From contig NW_013171838.1 in assembly GCF_000151665.1 (NCBI RefSeq), positions 819,001 through 883,000 of the forward strand: 64,000 bases of DNA, written 5' to 3'. Source of the stretch: Blastocystis hominis (lineage: Eukaryota; Sar; Bigyra; Opalinata; Blastocystidae). The position numbers and the translations under genes are program-made. The notes under the pieces were generated by a model, which saw only the letters and a program-made list of their open reading frames with translations, did not search any database and was not told the DNA's origin. Shown here piece after piece: positions 11,175-24,400 of this stretch (position 1 is the stretch's first letter; each line of letters opens with the position of its first letter).

Positions 11175-13055
11175 CTACTGGGTTCGCTTTGGTTTTGAGG
11201 ATTGTGCGTCAATGCCAGGAATCGGCCTTACTTTCTCCACTTTCATTTTCGAAGCGTTGGAAGCGTTCGAAACGTTCGAAGCGATGGAATGAGAAAGGAC
11301 TGGGCGGTTTGGACGCAAATCAAACAATGAAAGACCTTTCTTTTCATTCTTCTCTTCTTTCTCCGGTGGAATCTTCTGGACTATTTCTGGAATTCCATTA
11401 TCTGAGGGAGGATGGGTAGGTGATTTGATTGACGGATGCATGTCCGTTAGAATCTTGGGCGATGGGCGCGTGATATCCACACTTTTGGATGATGAATTCG
11501 AATCATTCATTTGTTTTGCTGGCAAAATCGATTCCTTTTCGGGTTGTTGAATCTCTTCCACGTCAGAACTATCAGATGATTCCACCGAAAACTCGTCGGC
11601 GCCTGTCGTCTTCGTGAGTTTTTGAATGGTTTGAACAATGCGACTTCGGAGTGTTCGAATCGAATTCCTCGGCAGTTTCAACCACGAGAACAACTGATTC
11701 GCATTCTCTTTAACCAATTGCGCATTGCCGACAAGATTTACTTCAGTCATGTTGTTTAAAATCGCTTGCACAAACCCGAGCACATAACAACCGCAATCCA
11801 CGTAGTTTCGTTGTTGTGAAACCGCGGGACAAATCTGAGGAAGTTGAATATCGGTAAGAACACAAGGAACGTGGAGGAATTCTTGAAGAGAAATGGAGAG
11901 AAATGATCGAATCACATCGGCTTCACTGGAGCAAGACGATTCAAGCGAGTCCAAAATCAAGATGCAGGGCTAGATTCATAAGGAAAGAAACATAAGATAA
12001 AACAAGTTTGTCGTTTGTGGAATTGTTCTGTGTGGGTTCGATGGACCCTTTGAAATAATCAACACCGTTCACGATTCGCTTGTCACGAATGTATTCCGCA
12101 AGTTTATTTGGATAGCAGAGAAGAGCAAGGGAAAAGTGATGTCTATGGATAAATCTAAAAGAGAAGGGTTGACAATTCGTAAAGAGGAATCAAAACAAAA
12201 TCGTGAGCGAAAAGATTGTTTTGGCCCTCCCACTTTCGAATTTTGTTGAGCGATTTTTCGTCGTGTGATTTGTAAAACTGGTTCAAAACAGGATAGAAAA
12301 AGGTGGAGAAAACGGAAAATTGATTTACAATGTTCGAAATGAATACAGGCGTGTTATTCTTTTGTTTGTATTGTCCTTCTACAAACATGGAGTTTACTTC
12401 TTGTTCGGAAAAACCTTGGATGAGCAGCTGATCGTAGATATAGCGCGTGACTAGATAATTCATATAAAAGTTGATCACACTATCGTTCAACTTTCGTCTT
12501 TTCACAACACGATTCTATATGATAAGCAGTGTCAATCCAAACTTTGTCCTCTTCTGTAATATCCACAATACTCTTGATGAATACCGATTTGTAGCTAAAC
12601 AGTACTCTGTGAGAGATCAGTTCGCACTCTTCTTCTTCTTCTTCTTCTTTCTCTGATCCTGAATAGGGAGAATCCAATTTTGATTTCCTTTTGCCATGAC
12701 AACAAGGAACAGAACTTTGAACACTTGTCACAGTCTCTTTCCCATTCGGAGTGATCGGGAGAGTGTTATGCTTAATAGAAGATAAAACAGTCGAGAGATC
12801 TCCAGCCTCGTTCAGTTTCAACGATTGTGCATCTTCCTTTTGAAACCCAATGGAATCAGCAAGAGTGCTTCCACTATCTGGACTTGATAGGGAATTCAGC
12901 TGAACCTTCTTTTCCTTCAAACTATTCAATCGGTTTTGCATCTCTAGTTCATTGCTGGAACAGGTGTCAATTGAAGAAGAACTCTTCGAATTATTGATTT
13001 CTTTCAATTCCTTCCAGTTGCGTTTCATCAATCCAAAAAACCGCAACAAAGGCAA
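11175..13055 (-). CDS. Ulp1/SENP-type SUMO protease (C48), 4 exons
   Basis: Cysteine protease that removes SUMO from proteins. The conserved start of the catalytic domain is KRRKLNDSVINFYMNYL, followed by the region around FVLIPLY. Splicing brings in the catalytic His (LHHFSLALL), the Asp (ILILDSL) and the Gln/Cys block (SQQRNYVDCGCYVLGF). Introns on the plus coordinates are 12515-12542, 12143-12173 and 11970-12003 (28, 31, 34 bp); the frame then totals 595 residues from the Met at 13055. A Ser/Glu-rich N-terminal region of about 175 residues and a Lys/Ser-rich C-terminal tail of about 150 residues flank the domain. The insert between the His and Asp segments resembles the split domain of the Ulp2/SENP6/7 branch, but that is only a suggestion. 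An upstream exon is possible because an intron-like acceptor precedes the chosen Met. Confidence 0.75.
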
Positions 13056-13194
13056 GTCAATCTAAATAGAATTAGAATTGATTTAGCAAAATAGCAAAAT
13101 TCAACAAATTCCATAAATTCAAGACAAATGGAGGGAAAAGAGAGCATTACCTACCCAAAGAGTCAAATAGAAGATAGATAATTTATAAATTCAC

Positions 13195-13202
13195 AACAAA
13201 CA
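13195..13202 (-). promoter_or_regulatory. TGTTTGTT motif after the APC5-like gene (- strand)
   Basis: AACAAACA on the plus strand, that is TGTTTGTT on the minus strand, about 25 bases after the stop of the gene ending at 13227. Confidence 0.5.
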
Positions 13203-13226
13203 GCAGTTGCTCAAATAAAAAACAAA

Positions 13227-14080
13227 TTAAGTAAAAAGTTGACTGAACTTACTAAGCCAGGAAACAAGATCTTCCTTTTCCACTCTTCGATCTTCAGGCA
13301 AAGATAGAAGTTGAGTATATATATCGCGTCTGGATTGGACAATACACAACGCTCCTAAAGTCCAAAGAACCAATTGCTTTTGTCGCAGCTTGACAAACAG
13401 ATCCAAAAATTCACTCAATCGTTTCCCTCCATCCACCACACCACTTCCAGACTCGATTGACATCAATACGTAGACCAATTCACAAACCCCGTTCCACAAA
13501 GCAAACTTATTTTTATCACATATAAGCCGTGCTCGTTGTAAGCAATCCAATCCTTTGACTTTGTTTGCAAGTCGGAACCAACAAACACTCTCCAAAAGAA
13601 TTCCTTTCACTCTTTCAATCTCAGAATCAATCTGAGTCATAGACAGGCTTTCCAGTTCAATTCTCCATAATCCTAAACAGCCAAGCGCTTCCATTACCCG
13701 GTTTTCTTTCAGAAAAGTGCACATCCGATAGAAATAGCTCCGATTCTCGAGAATCGGGATTTTGAAATGACAATACTTCTTTCTCAAATCCTCCACTCGT
13801 TGAAACGCATCTGACCGAGAGAGTTCAACAAACAACCGATCTTCTGAAGAGAGAAAGGGTATTATTTCATCGTGTGTTTCAATATATGAGGACAAACAAT
13901 CTCCAAAACAACCCTTTTCGGATTCTGCCCAATCAAGTACTTCTTGACACTCTACCCCAATCGTTTCATCTCCCAAAACAGAATGAATTTCGTTTTGCAG
14001 AGTGGAAGGCAGGGAATCAAGAATATGTGGTTGCGCTATGCTCATTTTCAACAACGTAAACAATGCATAGGAATGAGAAT

Positions 14081-14118
<38 letters not shown>

Positions 14119-15023
14119 AAAGTAGAGCTAAGTGAAGTGTTGAATAGAAACTGTGGATTGAATGAACATTCAAATTGGAGAATCGACAGCCACTCATCCA
14201 ATTCTCGGCGTTTGGATGAGTGGATCAATATAGAAAGCTGTTGAAGCAGGCGCGTTGCGGCGATCGTTTGTCCTCGGGATAGAAAATAGTGTGTAAGAGA
14301 AAAAAGAGTGGAAATAGGGGGTGAAGACTGAGAGAGTAGTGATAGAGCTTGTGAATAATCCTGCTTCAGAATGAGAATAGAAGCGAGTAGTTGAAGTGGC
14401 TGGGGAACGATGGACTGCAGATATTTTTGGGTAGAATCGATATCAAATTCTCCCAAATGTTGAAATAACGATTCTTGTGCATGTTGAGTCCAGAAATCTC
14501 GTTGTTCTTGAGTAAAGTCAATACTATATGGAGGAAACCACTGAGGAGGTTTGGGATGACTGTTGAAATAGATTTGAAGGCGATTAAAAATCGAATCACA
14601 CTGAATCAGTGAAAAATGGGAAAAAGCATGCAGAATAGTAGAAACAAAATAGAGCAGATCTCGAAATTCCTCTGGTTCGCTGTCTTCGTCATAATTACTT
14701 TTCCAATGTTCAACTTGAGAAAACCAGGTAATGAGTGTGTGAGTATCATGAATGCGTTGACACCATTCCTCAGCTGCCTGTCCGCATATTGGAAAGGACG
14801 AGAAGAATGACAAACTCTCAGAAAAGGAAGGTTCCCATCCTTTTCCCAATTTTAACAAATATTCTGTTTCTACCCTCTTTAGATGACTTGTTTCTTCTTG
14901 GTTCATACTAGAAACGAACTGCTGACAAAGATCGCTTCTTCCCTCACTACAAAACCCATAAGAACAGTATATGATTTGGCAAAGAAAGAGTTTTGCAGGA
15001 GAACAATCTTGTTGCATATTCAT
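13227..15023 (-). CDS. Probable anaphase-promoting complex subunit 5 (APC5)-like protein
   Basis: A 598-residue helical protein without introns in the part seen. The N-terminal segment SPAKLFLCQIIYCSYGFCSE, the helix pair around FVSTILHAFSHFSLIQCDSI and the later repeat-like helices (residues about 230-290, ending DEWLSILQFE) follow the layout of APC5: a short N-terminal domain, then TPR-like helices, in a protein of 600-750 residues. APC5 is a scaffold subunit of the ubiquitin ligase that drives mitotic exit. A Gly-Ser repeat (14074-14119) interrupts the middle. The resemblance is by pattern only; another TPR/helical-repeat protein is possible. The start is uncertain: an upstream coding exon before 15023 may exist. 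Confidence 0.4.
14074..14119 (-). repeat. GGTTCT-type hexamer repeat coding (Gly-Ser)n
   Basis: Six or so tandem hexamers within the APC5-like gene, coding an alternating Gly-Ser stretch on the minus strand. Confidence 0.8.
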
Positions 15024-15328
15024 TCACAAAAGATGTAGCACAGGCGTCCAACTATTTAAATATTAGTAATCATGGCATATCCCCATCTATACTTACTATT
15101 TCACAATTTGCTAAAGCGAAAAATGAGTTGACGTGGAAGATCCATAATCGTGCGAATAGCGTCTATGTTTATTTGCAATATCTTCAAATAAAAGGGAGAG
15201 AAGAGGATTGTTGTGTGGATTGACTTGACTTTCTAAATGGATAATTGTATGATGTTGAGACAAAAATAGAGGCTACTCTAATATGGAGAGCAAGAAAGAG
15301 TAATCGTGATAATGATGTGATAGAATAA

Positions 15329-15359
15329 TATCTCTCTCTCTCTCTATATATATATATAT
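15329..15359. repeat. (TC)n(TA)n dinucleotide microsatellite
   Basis: A run of TC repeats passes directly into TA repeats. Confidence 0.85.
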
Positions 15360-16565
15360 TCACTTTGAGATGTTGTTTTTTGAGTATTGTAATGTATTGA
15401 GCAATAAGGTCGATTCAAAATACGCACAACTATGCAATTTGAATGGGTATTATGATTTTATAAGTTGATACAAGCCTTTTCAAGAAAAAAGACAGTTTTG
15501 AAGAAAATAGCAAATGGAATATAGAAGTAAGAAGATTCACATTCGCTTTGGATACCAGTATCATAGAAACAACACTAAGGGATTGAAAAACAAAAGTTTA
15601 CGATTCATAGGCAATTGCTATGTGAACTAATGTAGGAATTATTTGATTCATCATATAATATAAGAATAGAACAAGAGATAGCACATAGAGAATTACTATA
15701 ACAAACAAGAATCGTTGTTATATACTTGTTAGTCTAAATGGTTTTATATAATGATAGGGTAATAGTGGAAGTACCATAGAAAACAATAGTAGTACTAAAT
15801 ATAATTAACTCACAGTTGGAAATAGAGATTGTATATTTCTATATTACAGGTAAGAAACATAACAACAAGTATCGCACACTTATACAGCCAGTACAATAAA
15901 AAGAAATAGCAATAACAACAGGGTGACATAGTGAATGAATATATGGATTGGACATTAAGGATTAATAAGTGAAATCTATCCTAATTATTATTGTTAAATA
16001 GTATTTTCCTATAACAAGGTTTAATAAGGTGTTTGTTACACAAAGCAACTATATCGCTTGCATACTGCTTTATTTCTTCTATCCATTGTGTTACTGATTA
16101 TACTATTATAATACATCAGCAATTTGTTTCAATTCTCATAATAGTGACAGATCCATTAGATACGATTATTCCATGTGCATGTCTTCATACAATACACACA
16201 AATCAAATCGAAACAACAAGTTCCATTCACACTCAATTCCAGTCTCTGAGTGTTTGTGAGAAATAACTATTTTATGAGACTATCCAGTACGATCCAGTAA
16301 ATTCACTTGATCGTCTCAATTCAATCGTTCAGAATAGAGAGAGATGCCCAGTATAATGCACTTCTATTCTGAACATTATAATATACTCGATTGTCTCAGT
16401 TTTGCTCTTTCGTTTTTCATAAATTCCTTATTTTCATTCTTAACATCGTTACACGAAGGATTGGAACATGCTAGCTAAACCAATCTGGGTTGTGATGATG
16501 GAAAAGAGTCAATCGATGATTGGATCCTAAATCAATGACCAAAGAGTGACGGTAAGGGGTTTTGG

Positions 16566-16573
16566 AACAAACA
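16566..16573 (-). promoter_or_regulatory. TGTTTGTT motif after the LRR gene (- strand)
   Basis: AACAAACA on the plus strand, about 80 bases beyond the LRR stop codon. Confidence 0.4.
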
Positions 16574-16651
16574 AGGTAAGCATTGAATATACAATGATCA
16601 TTGGGTGGAATGGAATGGAATGGAGTGATTTGTGTAGATCCAATGCTGGAA

Positions 16652-19600
16652 TTACTGCTTGATTTGGACAAGATCAGCGAGTCTCCAATGAACATCTATG
16701 AATCAAATCAAATCAATCAAACTATACTCGAAATTGATTTCGATCGAACTTTCTGGAATGATTTTGGAAGGTTGACATTTCGAAGATTTGGAATATCTAA
16801 ATACTATCAATATTCAATATTCAGAAATACTTGCCAATGTCACTACACGAGGTTCACGGAAACTAATTCCCACAGAAGTTATTGATGTTAGATTTGGAAG
16901 ATCTACAAAACAAATCATAACCAATCAATTCATTATTACTTCGCATTGTCAATGAACAAGAATCATCCCAATGTCTTCCAGCAAGTGCCCATTCACCGAG
17001 TTGAATGGATTGTAATGATGGAAGATCTATATCAATCATTTCATTCGAATTCATTCAATACTTTCAATTATTGTTGATAAGGAATCATCGAATGCATCAT
17101 CACCTAATGTAATGGATTTTAGATTTGGAAGATCTATGCATCATTCAAATATTCTATATCATATCAATACCTCGAATCACAAATGAACTATCTTGGAAAT
17201 TCCATGAACTACTTCCAATTGTACCAATTTGAATGGATTGTAATTTGGGTAGATTCTTCAATTCAAAGTCTCCAGCATAATCACTAAAACTATATTTACC
17301 AATTTGAATGGATTCCAATGATTCACAATTCAATATGTGAAATGATTTCGATTCATCATTACCATAATCGTTCTTTCTCTGAGTGAATAAATTGTTTCCG
17401 ATTTTGATCGTTTTCAATCGATTCAATCCATCGATTTTGAATGTTTTCACTGATTCAAAACAATTATAGCCGATTTCAATTGTCTCTAATGAATTGAGAT
17501 TGTGCAGACAGTATTCTCTACTATTTCCAAACGCAGAGTCACCTAAAATAATGGATCGTAGATTTGGAAAATCTATGCATCATTCAAATATTCATTATCA
17601 TATCAATACCTCGAATCACAAATGAACTCCAAAAGAAATTGTATGAATCACTTCCAATTGTCCCAATTTGAATGGATTGTAGTTGTGGCAGATTCTTCAA
17701 TTCAAAGTCGCCAGCAAAATCACTGAAACTATATTCACCAATTTGAATGGATTCCAATGATTCACAATTCAATATGTGGAATGATTTCGATTTATCATTC
17801 CCATATTGATATATTTGCTGAGTAAATGAATTGCTTCCGATTTTGATAGTTTTCAGTCGATTCAATCCATCGATTTTGAATGTTTTCACTGATCCAAAAC
17901 ATTGATTGCCGATTTCAATTATTTCTAAAGAATTGAGATTGTGCAGACAGTATTCAGTACTATTTCCAAACGCAGAGTCACCTAGGGTGATAGATTGTAG
18001 ATTTGGAAGATCTATGCATCATTCAAATATTCAATATCATATCAATACCTCGAATCACAAATGAACTCCAAAAGAAATTGCTTGAATCACTTTCAGTTGA
18101 ACCAATTTGAATGGATTGTAATTGTGGTAGATTCTTCAATTCAAAGTCGCCAGCAAAATCACTGAAGCTGTATTGACCAATTTGAATGGATTCCAATGAT
18201 TCACAATTCAATATGTGGAATGATTTCGATTTGTTGTCCGCCTTCTCGTAGTCCCAGTTAGATTGCTTCAGTTGGGTAAATGAATTGCTTCCGATTTTGA
18301 TCGTTTTCAATCGATTCAATCCATCGATTTGGAATGTTTGCACTGATCCAAAACATTCATTGCCGATTTCGATTGATTTCAAAGAATTCAAATTTGATAG
18401 TTGTATTGTGATTACACTAGTAAATGAATTGCTTCCGATTTTGATAGTTTGTAGACTTCTTAACCCATCGATTACAAATGTAGTCGCCTTTCCGAAACTA
18501 TCATCTTTTATCTCAATTTCTTCAAGTGAATTGAGATTGTGCAGACAGTATTCAGTACTATTTCCAAACGCAGAGTCACCTAGGGTGATAGATTGTAGAT
18601 TTGGAAGATCTATGCATCATTCAAATATTCAATATCATATCAATACCTCGAATCACAAATGAACTATGATAGAAATTACGTGATACACTTCCAATTGTAC
18701 CAATTTGAATGGATTGTAATTGTGGTAGATTCTTCAATTCAAAGTCGCCAGCAAAATCACTGAAGCTGTATTGACCAATTTGAATGGATTCCAATGATTC
18801 ACAATTCAATATGTGGAATGACTTCGATTTGTTGTCCGCCTTTTTGTAATCCCACTTGTCAGTACTTTTCAGTTGAGTAAATGAATTGCTTCCGATTTTG
18901 ATCGTTTTCAATCGATTCAATCCATCGATTTGGAATGTTTGCACTGATTCAAAACATTCATTGCCGATTTCGATTGATTTCAAAGAATTCAAATTTGATA
19001 GTTGTATTGTGATTACACTAGTAAATGAATTCCTTCCGATTTTGATAGTTTGTAGACTTCTTAACCCATCGATTTCGAATGTAGTCGCCTCTCCGAAACA
19101 ATCATCTCCTATCTCGATTGTTTTTAGATTTGGATAATTCGATATTTTAAATCGTTTAAATTGGTTTCCATATCCATTTCCAACAATGTATGATTCTTGG
19201 TTACTTTTTATTCCATGTGGTCCTCCATAGTAGTAATCTATTATACTGTAGATAATGAAAATGATAATTACAATAACCAAAATAACAATCATACACAAAT
19301 AACAATTTTCTAGTATATTCCTCATAACTTTCTTGTATTTTGATTTACACGTTTTGCTTCTTTTATCAACTGTTAAAAATCGCTCGATAAAACTATTAAT
19401 CGAATCATCAAAATCAAAGAATATACAAACTCGTTCACTAAGCCATTCCTGACATTTCCAGAGAGACACGAAATACAATAATAGCACGCCCAATAGAATA
19501 AAACCAATTACTACTTGAACATTAAAACTAATTATAATAAAAACTATTACTAAAATCATCATTATTGATTGAATAATCCATATTTCTTCCATACTATGAC

Positions 19601-20795
19601 CCATTATCCATTCTCTCTCTTTTTTAGCTACACCATTATCATATTCTATTCCTTTCCCATGACGTTTACCATTCTTATAATTGCCTTGGAATATCATTGA
19701 TTCTCCATCTTTGTCATATTCTTCACCTTTTCCATTTCTTGGATAGCACATTCGTATTTCATTCAAGAATTCTCCTTCATATATCTTGTGGCCATTTTTA
19801 TATTCCGTCATTATATTGGAACTAAATTGTTTCAATAGAGCCACTTCTTTACCTTCTTTCCATAGACTAATACGACTTATCTTATCAGCACTATAAGAAT
19901 AACACATACCATCATTGTTTCCCTCTTTATCTTTTTGACAAATTCGAATCAATTTACCATTTTCATCACACTCTTTCCAATAGCCTTCTTTCCCCATTTC
20001 TTTTAATGGTTCTATATTTAGTTTCTCACCCTTCGAATAAAATCCATCAGAAACAAGTTGCCCATTTCTGTCATATTCTTTTCCTCGACCTTCGCGATAT
20101 CCACTTTCAAAATTGCCTTCAAACCATACTTTATGAGATGCATCATATAATTTGAATAATCCACTGTATAAACTTTCAGATCCATTTTTAAAATGAACTA
20201 ATCTATCTAGATTCTTTCCTTCATTATCGTAATAATAACAATATCCTTCATTGTTTCCGAAATCATCTTTTTGACAAATTCGAATCAATTTACCATTTTC
20301 ATCACACTCTTTCCAATATTCTTCTTTTCCCATTTCTGATAATGGTTCTATATTCAGTTTCTCACCTTTCGAATAAAATCCATCAGATATCAAATTCCCA
20401 TTTCTGTCATATTCTTTTCCTCGACCTTCCCGACGTCCATTCTTAAAATAACCTCGAAAGTATACCAAGCCATTCTTATAGATTGTGCAAGGTCCACAAG
20501 CTGTTCCTTCCACAAAAGTCAAACTTGCCATCAATATGTTCTTCTTGGAATAGATACTTGATTCACCATCCATTTTTGAGTTTTTAAGAGTTGTTCTTAT
20601 CGTACAGCCTTCGTGAGGCTTATCTACTTCAATACGTGCTTTTCCATTTTCTTCCTTCACGGACTTTATAGGAAACTGTTCAGAGACATTATATTCCCAC
20701 CAATTATCAGCGTCGCCGTTTCCACCACCTTCGACTTTAATTGAAGCTAATTCTATGTTAGAAGCAAGTTTTCCGCCTTTTGTCAAATTACTCAT
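16652..20795 (-). CDS. MORN-repeat, two-TM, leucine-rich-repeat surface-type protein, 9 exons
   Basis: Removing eight introns (18610-18646, 18012-18048, 17573-17609, 17134-17170, 17027-17061, 16903-16939, 16797-16830, 16696-16727; 32-37 bp) gives an exact frame of 1285 residues. The N-terminal third has MORN-like repeats (GRGKEYDRNGNLISDGFYSK and relatives, residues about 115-385). Two strongly hydrophobic segments follow, at about 410-440 and 495-520. The rest is BspA-like LRR: blocks such as LKTIKIGSNSFT, LESIQIGQYSFSDF and LPQLQSIQIG. Each LRR exon of the tandem part ends in FVIRG followed by the intron. The arrangement suggests a membrane protein with LRRs on one side and MORN repeats on the other, perhaps for adhesion or recognition; this is inference. 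Exon junctions come from frame logic, not transcripts. Confidence 0.75.
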
Positions 20796-20972
20796 TTAAA
20801 TTATTGTGTTTTGTGTAGTTATATATTGTTATAACGATTTCTTGATAATCAATAATTATTGTACAAGAGCATCGATTCGATTTTTCTATTGAGCTTTGTG
20901 AGTGCCTGTAGTTTTAAGAATTATATTATATGGATGACCTATCGTTAGGTAAATAGAAAGGTTTACTCACAC
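20796..20972. other. Short spacer between LRR gene and element A
   Basis: AT-rich 5' flank of the LRR gene on the - strand. No target-site duplication partner for element A is visible, because A's right end is lost. Confidence 0.4.
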
Positions 20973-21430
20973 AGTAGTAGTAGGCAAATGACGCAATAAG
21001 CGCGAACCCATTTTCGGCCCTTTTTCGGCCAAAGTTGCCCTTCAGACCCCGACTTTCATGGCTCACCATGGCTAGTTTTATGAACCTCACTTTTTTGGCT
21101 TTCATAAGAAACAAGGGTCGAAAAAATTACCTTAGCCTGCTCGGCTGTCTCGAGTATCATGGCGCATAAAGCGCGAACCCATTTTCGGCCCATTTTCTTC
21201 CATTTTTCTTCCTGGCCTCCTTTTTTCTACCTGGCTGCCTATTTCTACCTGGCTGCCTATTTCTACCTGGTCACCATTGCTACCCATTGCCCACCTCAGA
21301 GACCACGACGCAAAAAGCGCGAACCCATTTTTCTACCATTTCCTACCTGGCTGCCTTTTAGACCATTGCTACCCATTGCCTACCTCGAGTACCATGGCGC
21401 AAAAAGCGCGAAAACCTTTTCGGCCTTTTT
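20973..21430. repeat. Left terminal and subterminal repeats of element A
   Basis: Starts AGTAGTAGG like the TIR of B. A core of the form AAGCGCGAACCCATTTT recurs near 20998, 21169, 21315 and 21401 (irregular spacing of about 85-170 bp), each followed by CGGCC or CTACC. A block around 21088-21134 (CTTTTTTGGCTTTCATAAG and on) is shared almost exactly with 56575-56622 at the left end of element C. Confidence 0.7.
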
Positions 21431-21484
21431 TCTACCAATGTGGTTATTGTCTGCCCTTTATATAATAGTAAAGAGAGAAAGACC

Positions 21485-24400
21485 ATGCACTACTCCATGC
21501 TTATTCAAGGCTCACCTACCAACGGCTCATTTACATGGGTTAATCCGTACAAGTACAAGAATCCCTATATCACTTCCATGACTGTGTTGTTTCATCCTAA
21601 TGGTTCAATGTTTAATAACGTAGACACGACCAATGTGGTTACTAACAGCAATGACGAGAAGGTAACGATCCCTGCTGGTTATTACACGATCAGTGAGATC
21701 ATTGCCTTGCTCAATATGATGACCGATACCACATTCTCGATATCCACGAATGCCTCGTCGTTCGGCTGTATCTGGATTCAGTCTCCACATACGATTGACT
21801 TCACGGATGCACCTGACATTCGTGAGATCCTCGGCTTCGATGGACGAACGGTCATTCTACCTGCTTCGTTCAGTGGATCGAACGTGATTGATATCACGCG
21901 AAATCGCCAAGTGATCCAGGTCTACTCGACGATCGTGCGATCATCGGACCTGAAGATTGCCAACCAGAACAACAACCTGCTCACCACGATGATCATTGAC
22001 GATCCAACGGTTGACTACGTGCGAACTGAGGAAGACGTGTGTATTCCAATGATCACTCGGTTTGATCAATTGATGTTCGTGTTCCGCGATATGGATGGCA
22101 AGACGATACGATTGAACGGCGAATTCGAACTCCAGTTGACGATTGAGGACGTGATGGAGGAAGTGCCTTCATCGATTGCCTCTGCGAACCAGTTCTCCAT
22201 GATCGAAGTGTTCGGTAATACCACCAAGAAGGAAGTGAAGCTGGACAATCCTCTGTCGTTCGACCAGTGCTACACATCGTCTGTGTCGTTGTATACGGAC
22301 TTCGTGTTGCACAACGTGCCGACTGATCAAATGGTGCTAATCAATGCTGGCAGTACGATTCAAGAGATCGCGATACCACGCGGTGCATATGACATCGAAA
22401 CGATCATTGCAAAGCTGAATGCAAGTGATGCCCTGTTCGAATTGGTGTATAGCGGTGAGAATGCGTTCCACATCACGGTAGATCACTTCTACATGATCGA
22501 TTTCACGAAGGCACCAGAGATCAGGTCGATCCTCGGATTCGAATCGGACATCTTGGTGAAAGGAGTGGATAACCCGAAGCGCTACTACCTGTCTTCCTCG
22601 TGTAATCACGTGGTTGTTACTGACAGCAGGGAATCGCACATGTTGACATTACCTGTCGGTTACTACACGTTCAGCGAGTTCATCGAGGCTGTCGGTGCTG
22701 AAATGGTGAAAGTGCTTCCACTCATATCCATGACGATCGAGGATGATCATGTTCGCTTCAATGTCCAAGCAGACGGATGGTATTTCGATCGATCCAGTGT
22801 TGACACGACGATCAATGGTTTTGGTTGGACTCCATGTCTCAAACTGGCATCAACGGTACGAAATCTGTGCATCGAACGACCTGTGGAAGCTTCGTTCAAC
22901 CCTGAAAGCGATTCCCCTCCTGATATGACGAATGATCAAGGTATTGGTGGTCATGCGTACATAGGATCAAACACCTTTATTGCGTATGACTGGAAAATGC
23001 GTACGACTGATATTCGGTTCCTGCTAAAGCCTCTCGCGACATACACGATGCGTTTAGCTGATGGTTCAGTACTCGATAGTGGTGAATTCTACATAACGGA
23101 CGATACGTCTACCCCGATCAAGATGAATACTCTTACAACCACATGTTTTAATGAGCTCAATGCTCGATATGCGAGTGCTATGGAACTACCTCCATCTCAC
23201 CAGAATGCGATTGCATGGACGGTGAATGACAATAGAGAAAGCATGTCATGGACTGCGAAGGACTATGCACCAGAATTGGAATTGCATATTACATCGGAAA
23301 ATACAGGTGACTTGGTGTCATCGAATGGTTCTTCGATCGGACCTTGGTATTCCAAGGATAGTAAATATCACACGAGAGTGTTTATCGATACGACGAATTT
23401 TATACTTGGAATACGTGGATATGGCGAAAGACCTCTCACAATCCAACGAGGTCATTATAGCGCTGTTGATATCGTGAATATGATCGCTAATGTGATCAAT
23501 AAGATATATGCAGATGCATCTCTCGGAGGGTACTTGGTATATGTCATTGCAGATAATGGTGGTCGAGTACGAATGGGATGTCGAAATGGTACAGAACCAC
23601 GATTCATATTGTTTTGTGATAATCCATGTTTCAAGATTATACCCGGACCATACGCTGAACCAGGTGGTGTGTATTTGTCTTGTTATTTCGAGTTTTATCG
23701 CAATTACTACATCAGGATGCCCGAGTTGACATCACCTTACGAGTTTGCGATGGCGAACATCGATGGTCTGAATGTGACGAATATGATCAAAGGTAGTACG
23801 TATTCCGATCGTGCTGTGTCGATCGAATTCATACAACCGACACGTGTTACGTATGTGAGGAATGATGAAGTTGTTGTTCCATCATTGGCTACCTTCGTTG
23901 ACTGGGATCAATCTGAGTCGTACACGGCTAACACGACGATACGCTTCCCGTACGGAATGATGACACTGGACGATAGTGCTGCTGAGACTGATATCACGTA
24001 CACGGATAACGTTCAGACATTCAAGTGGACCATACCATCACGATTGACACAGGCTGGCATGATATGGCACATGAACCAGTGTTTTGACTCGGCTGCACTG
24101 AACATACGATGGAAAGCTGAGTCAGATGGGTACTACATTCACGCAGACTACGTGTTCTCGTTGAGTGGCAACCTTGGCACGATCATTCCCGCTTCAGGAT
24201 CGCAATCGCATACATGGCGTATCCCTTTCGACGATGGTGTTTACTATGCCAACTATGGTCCAATGGTTGCCGAGTATCCTGTCGATATCACGAACGGTCT
24301 ATCGAACATACAGCTGTATTGTAACATCGTGAAAAGCAAGACGATACCACTGCTTGCGAATGTCCCGATGGATAGCCTGTACAAGAATTACTTCTACAAG

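Larger units (their letters stand above)
15024..16651. other. AT-rich gene-free stretch
   Basis: About 1.6 kb with many stops in all frames and no recognisable family. It holds the 5' flank of the APC5-like gene, a (TC)n(TA)n dinucleotide run at about 15329-15359, and the 3' flank of the LRR gene. A - strand TGTTTGTT at 16566-16573 probably marks the LRR gene's 3' end. Confidence 0.5.

Noticed and set aside
16033-16266. 77-codon frame in the gap before the LRR gene
   Set aside because: Low complexity, no family resemblance, no intron or 3' motif logic around it.
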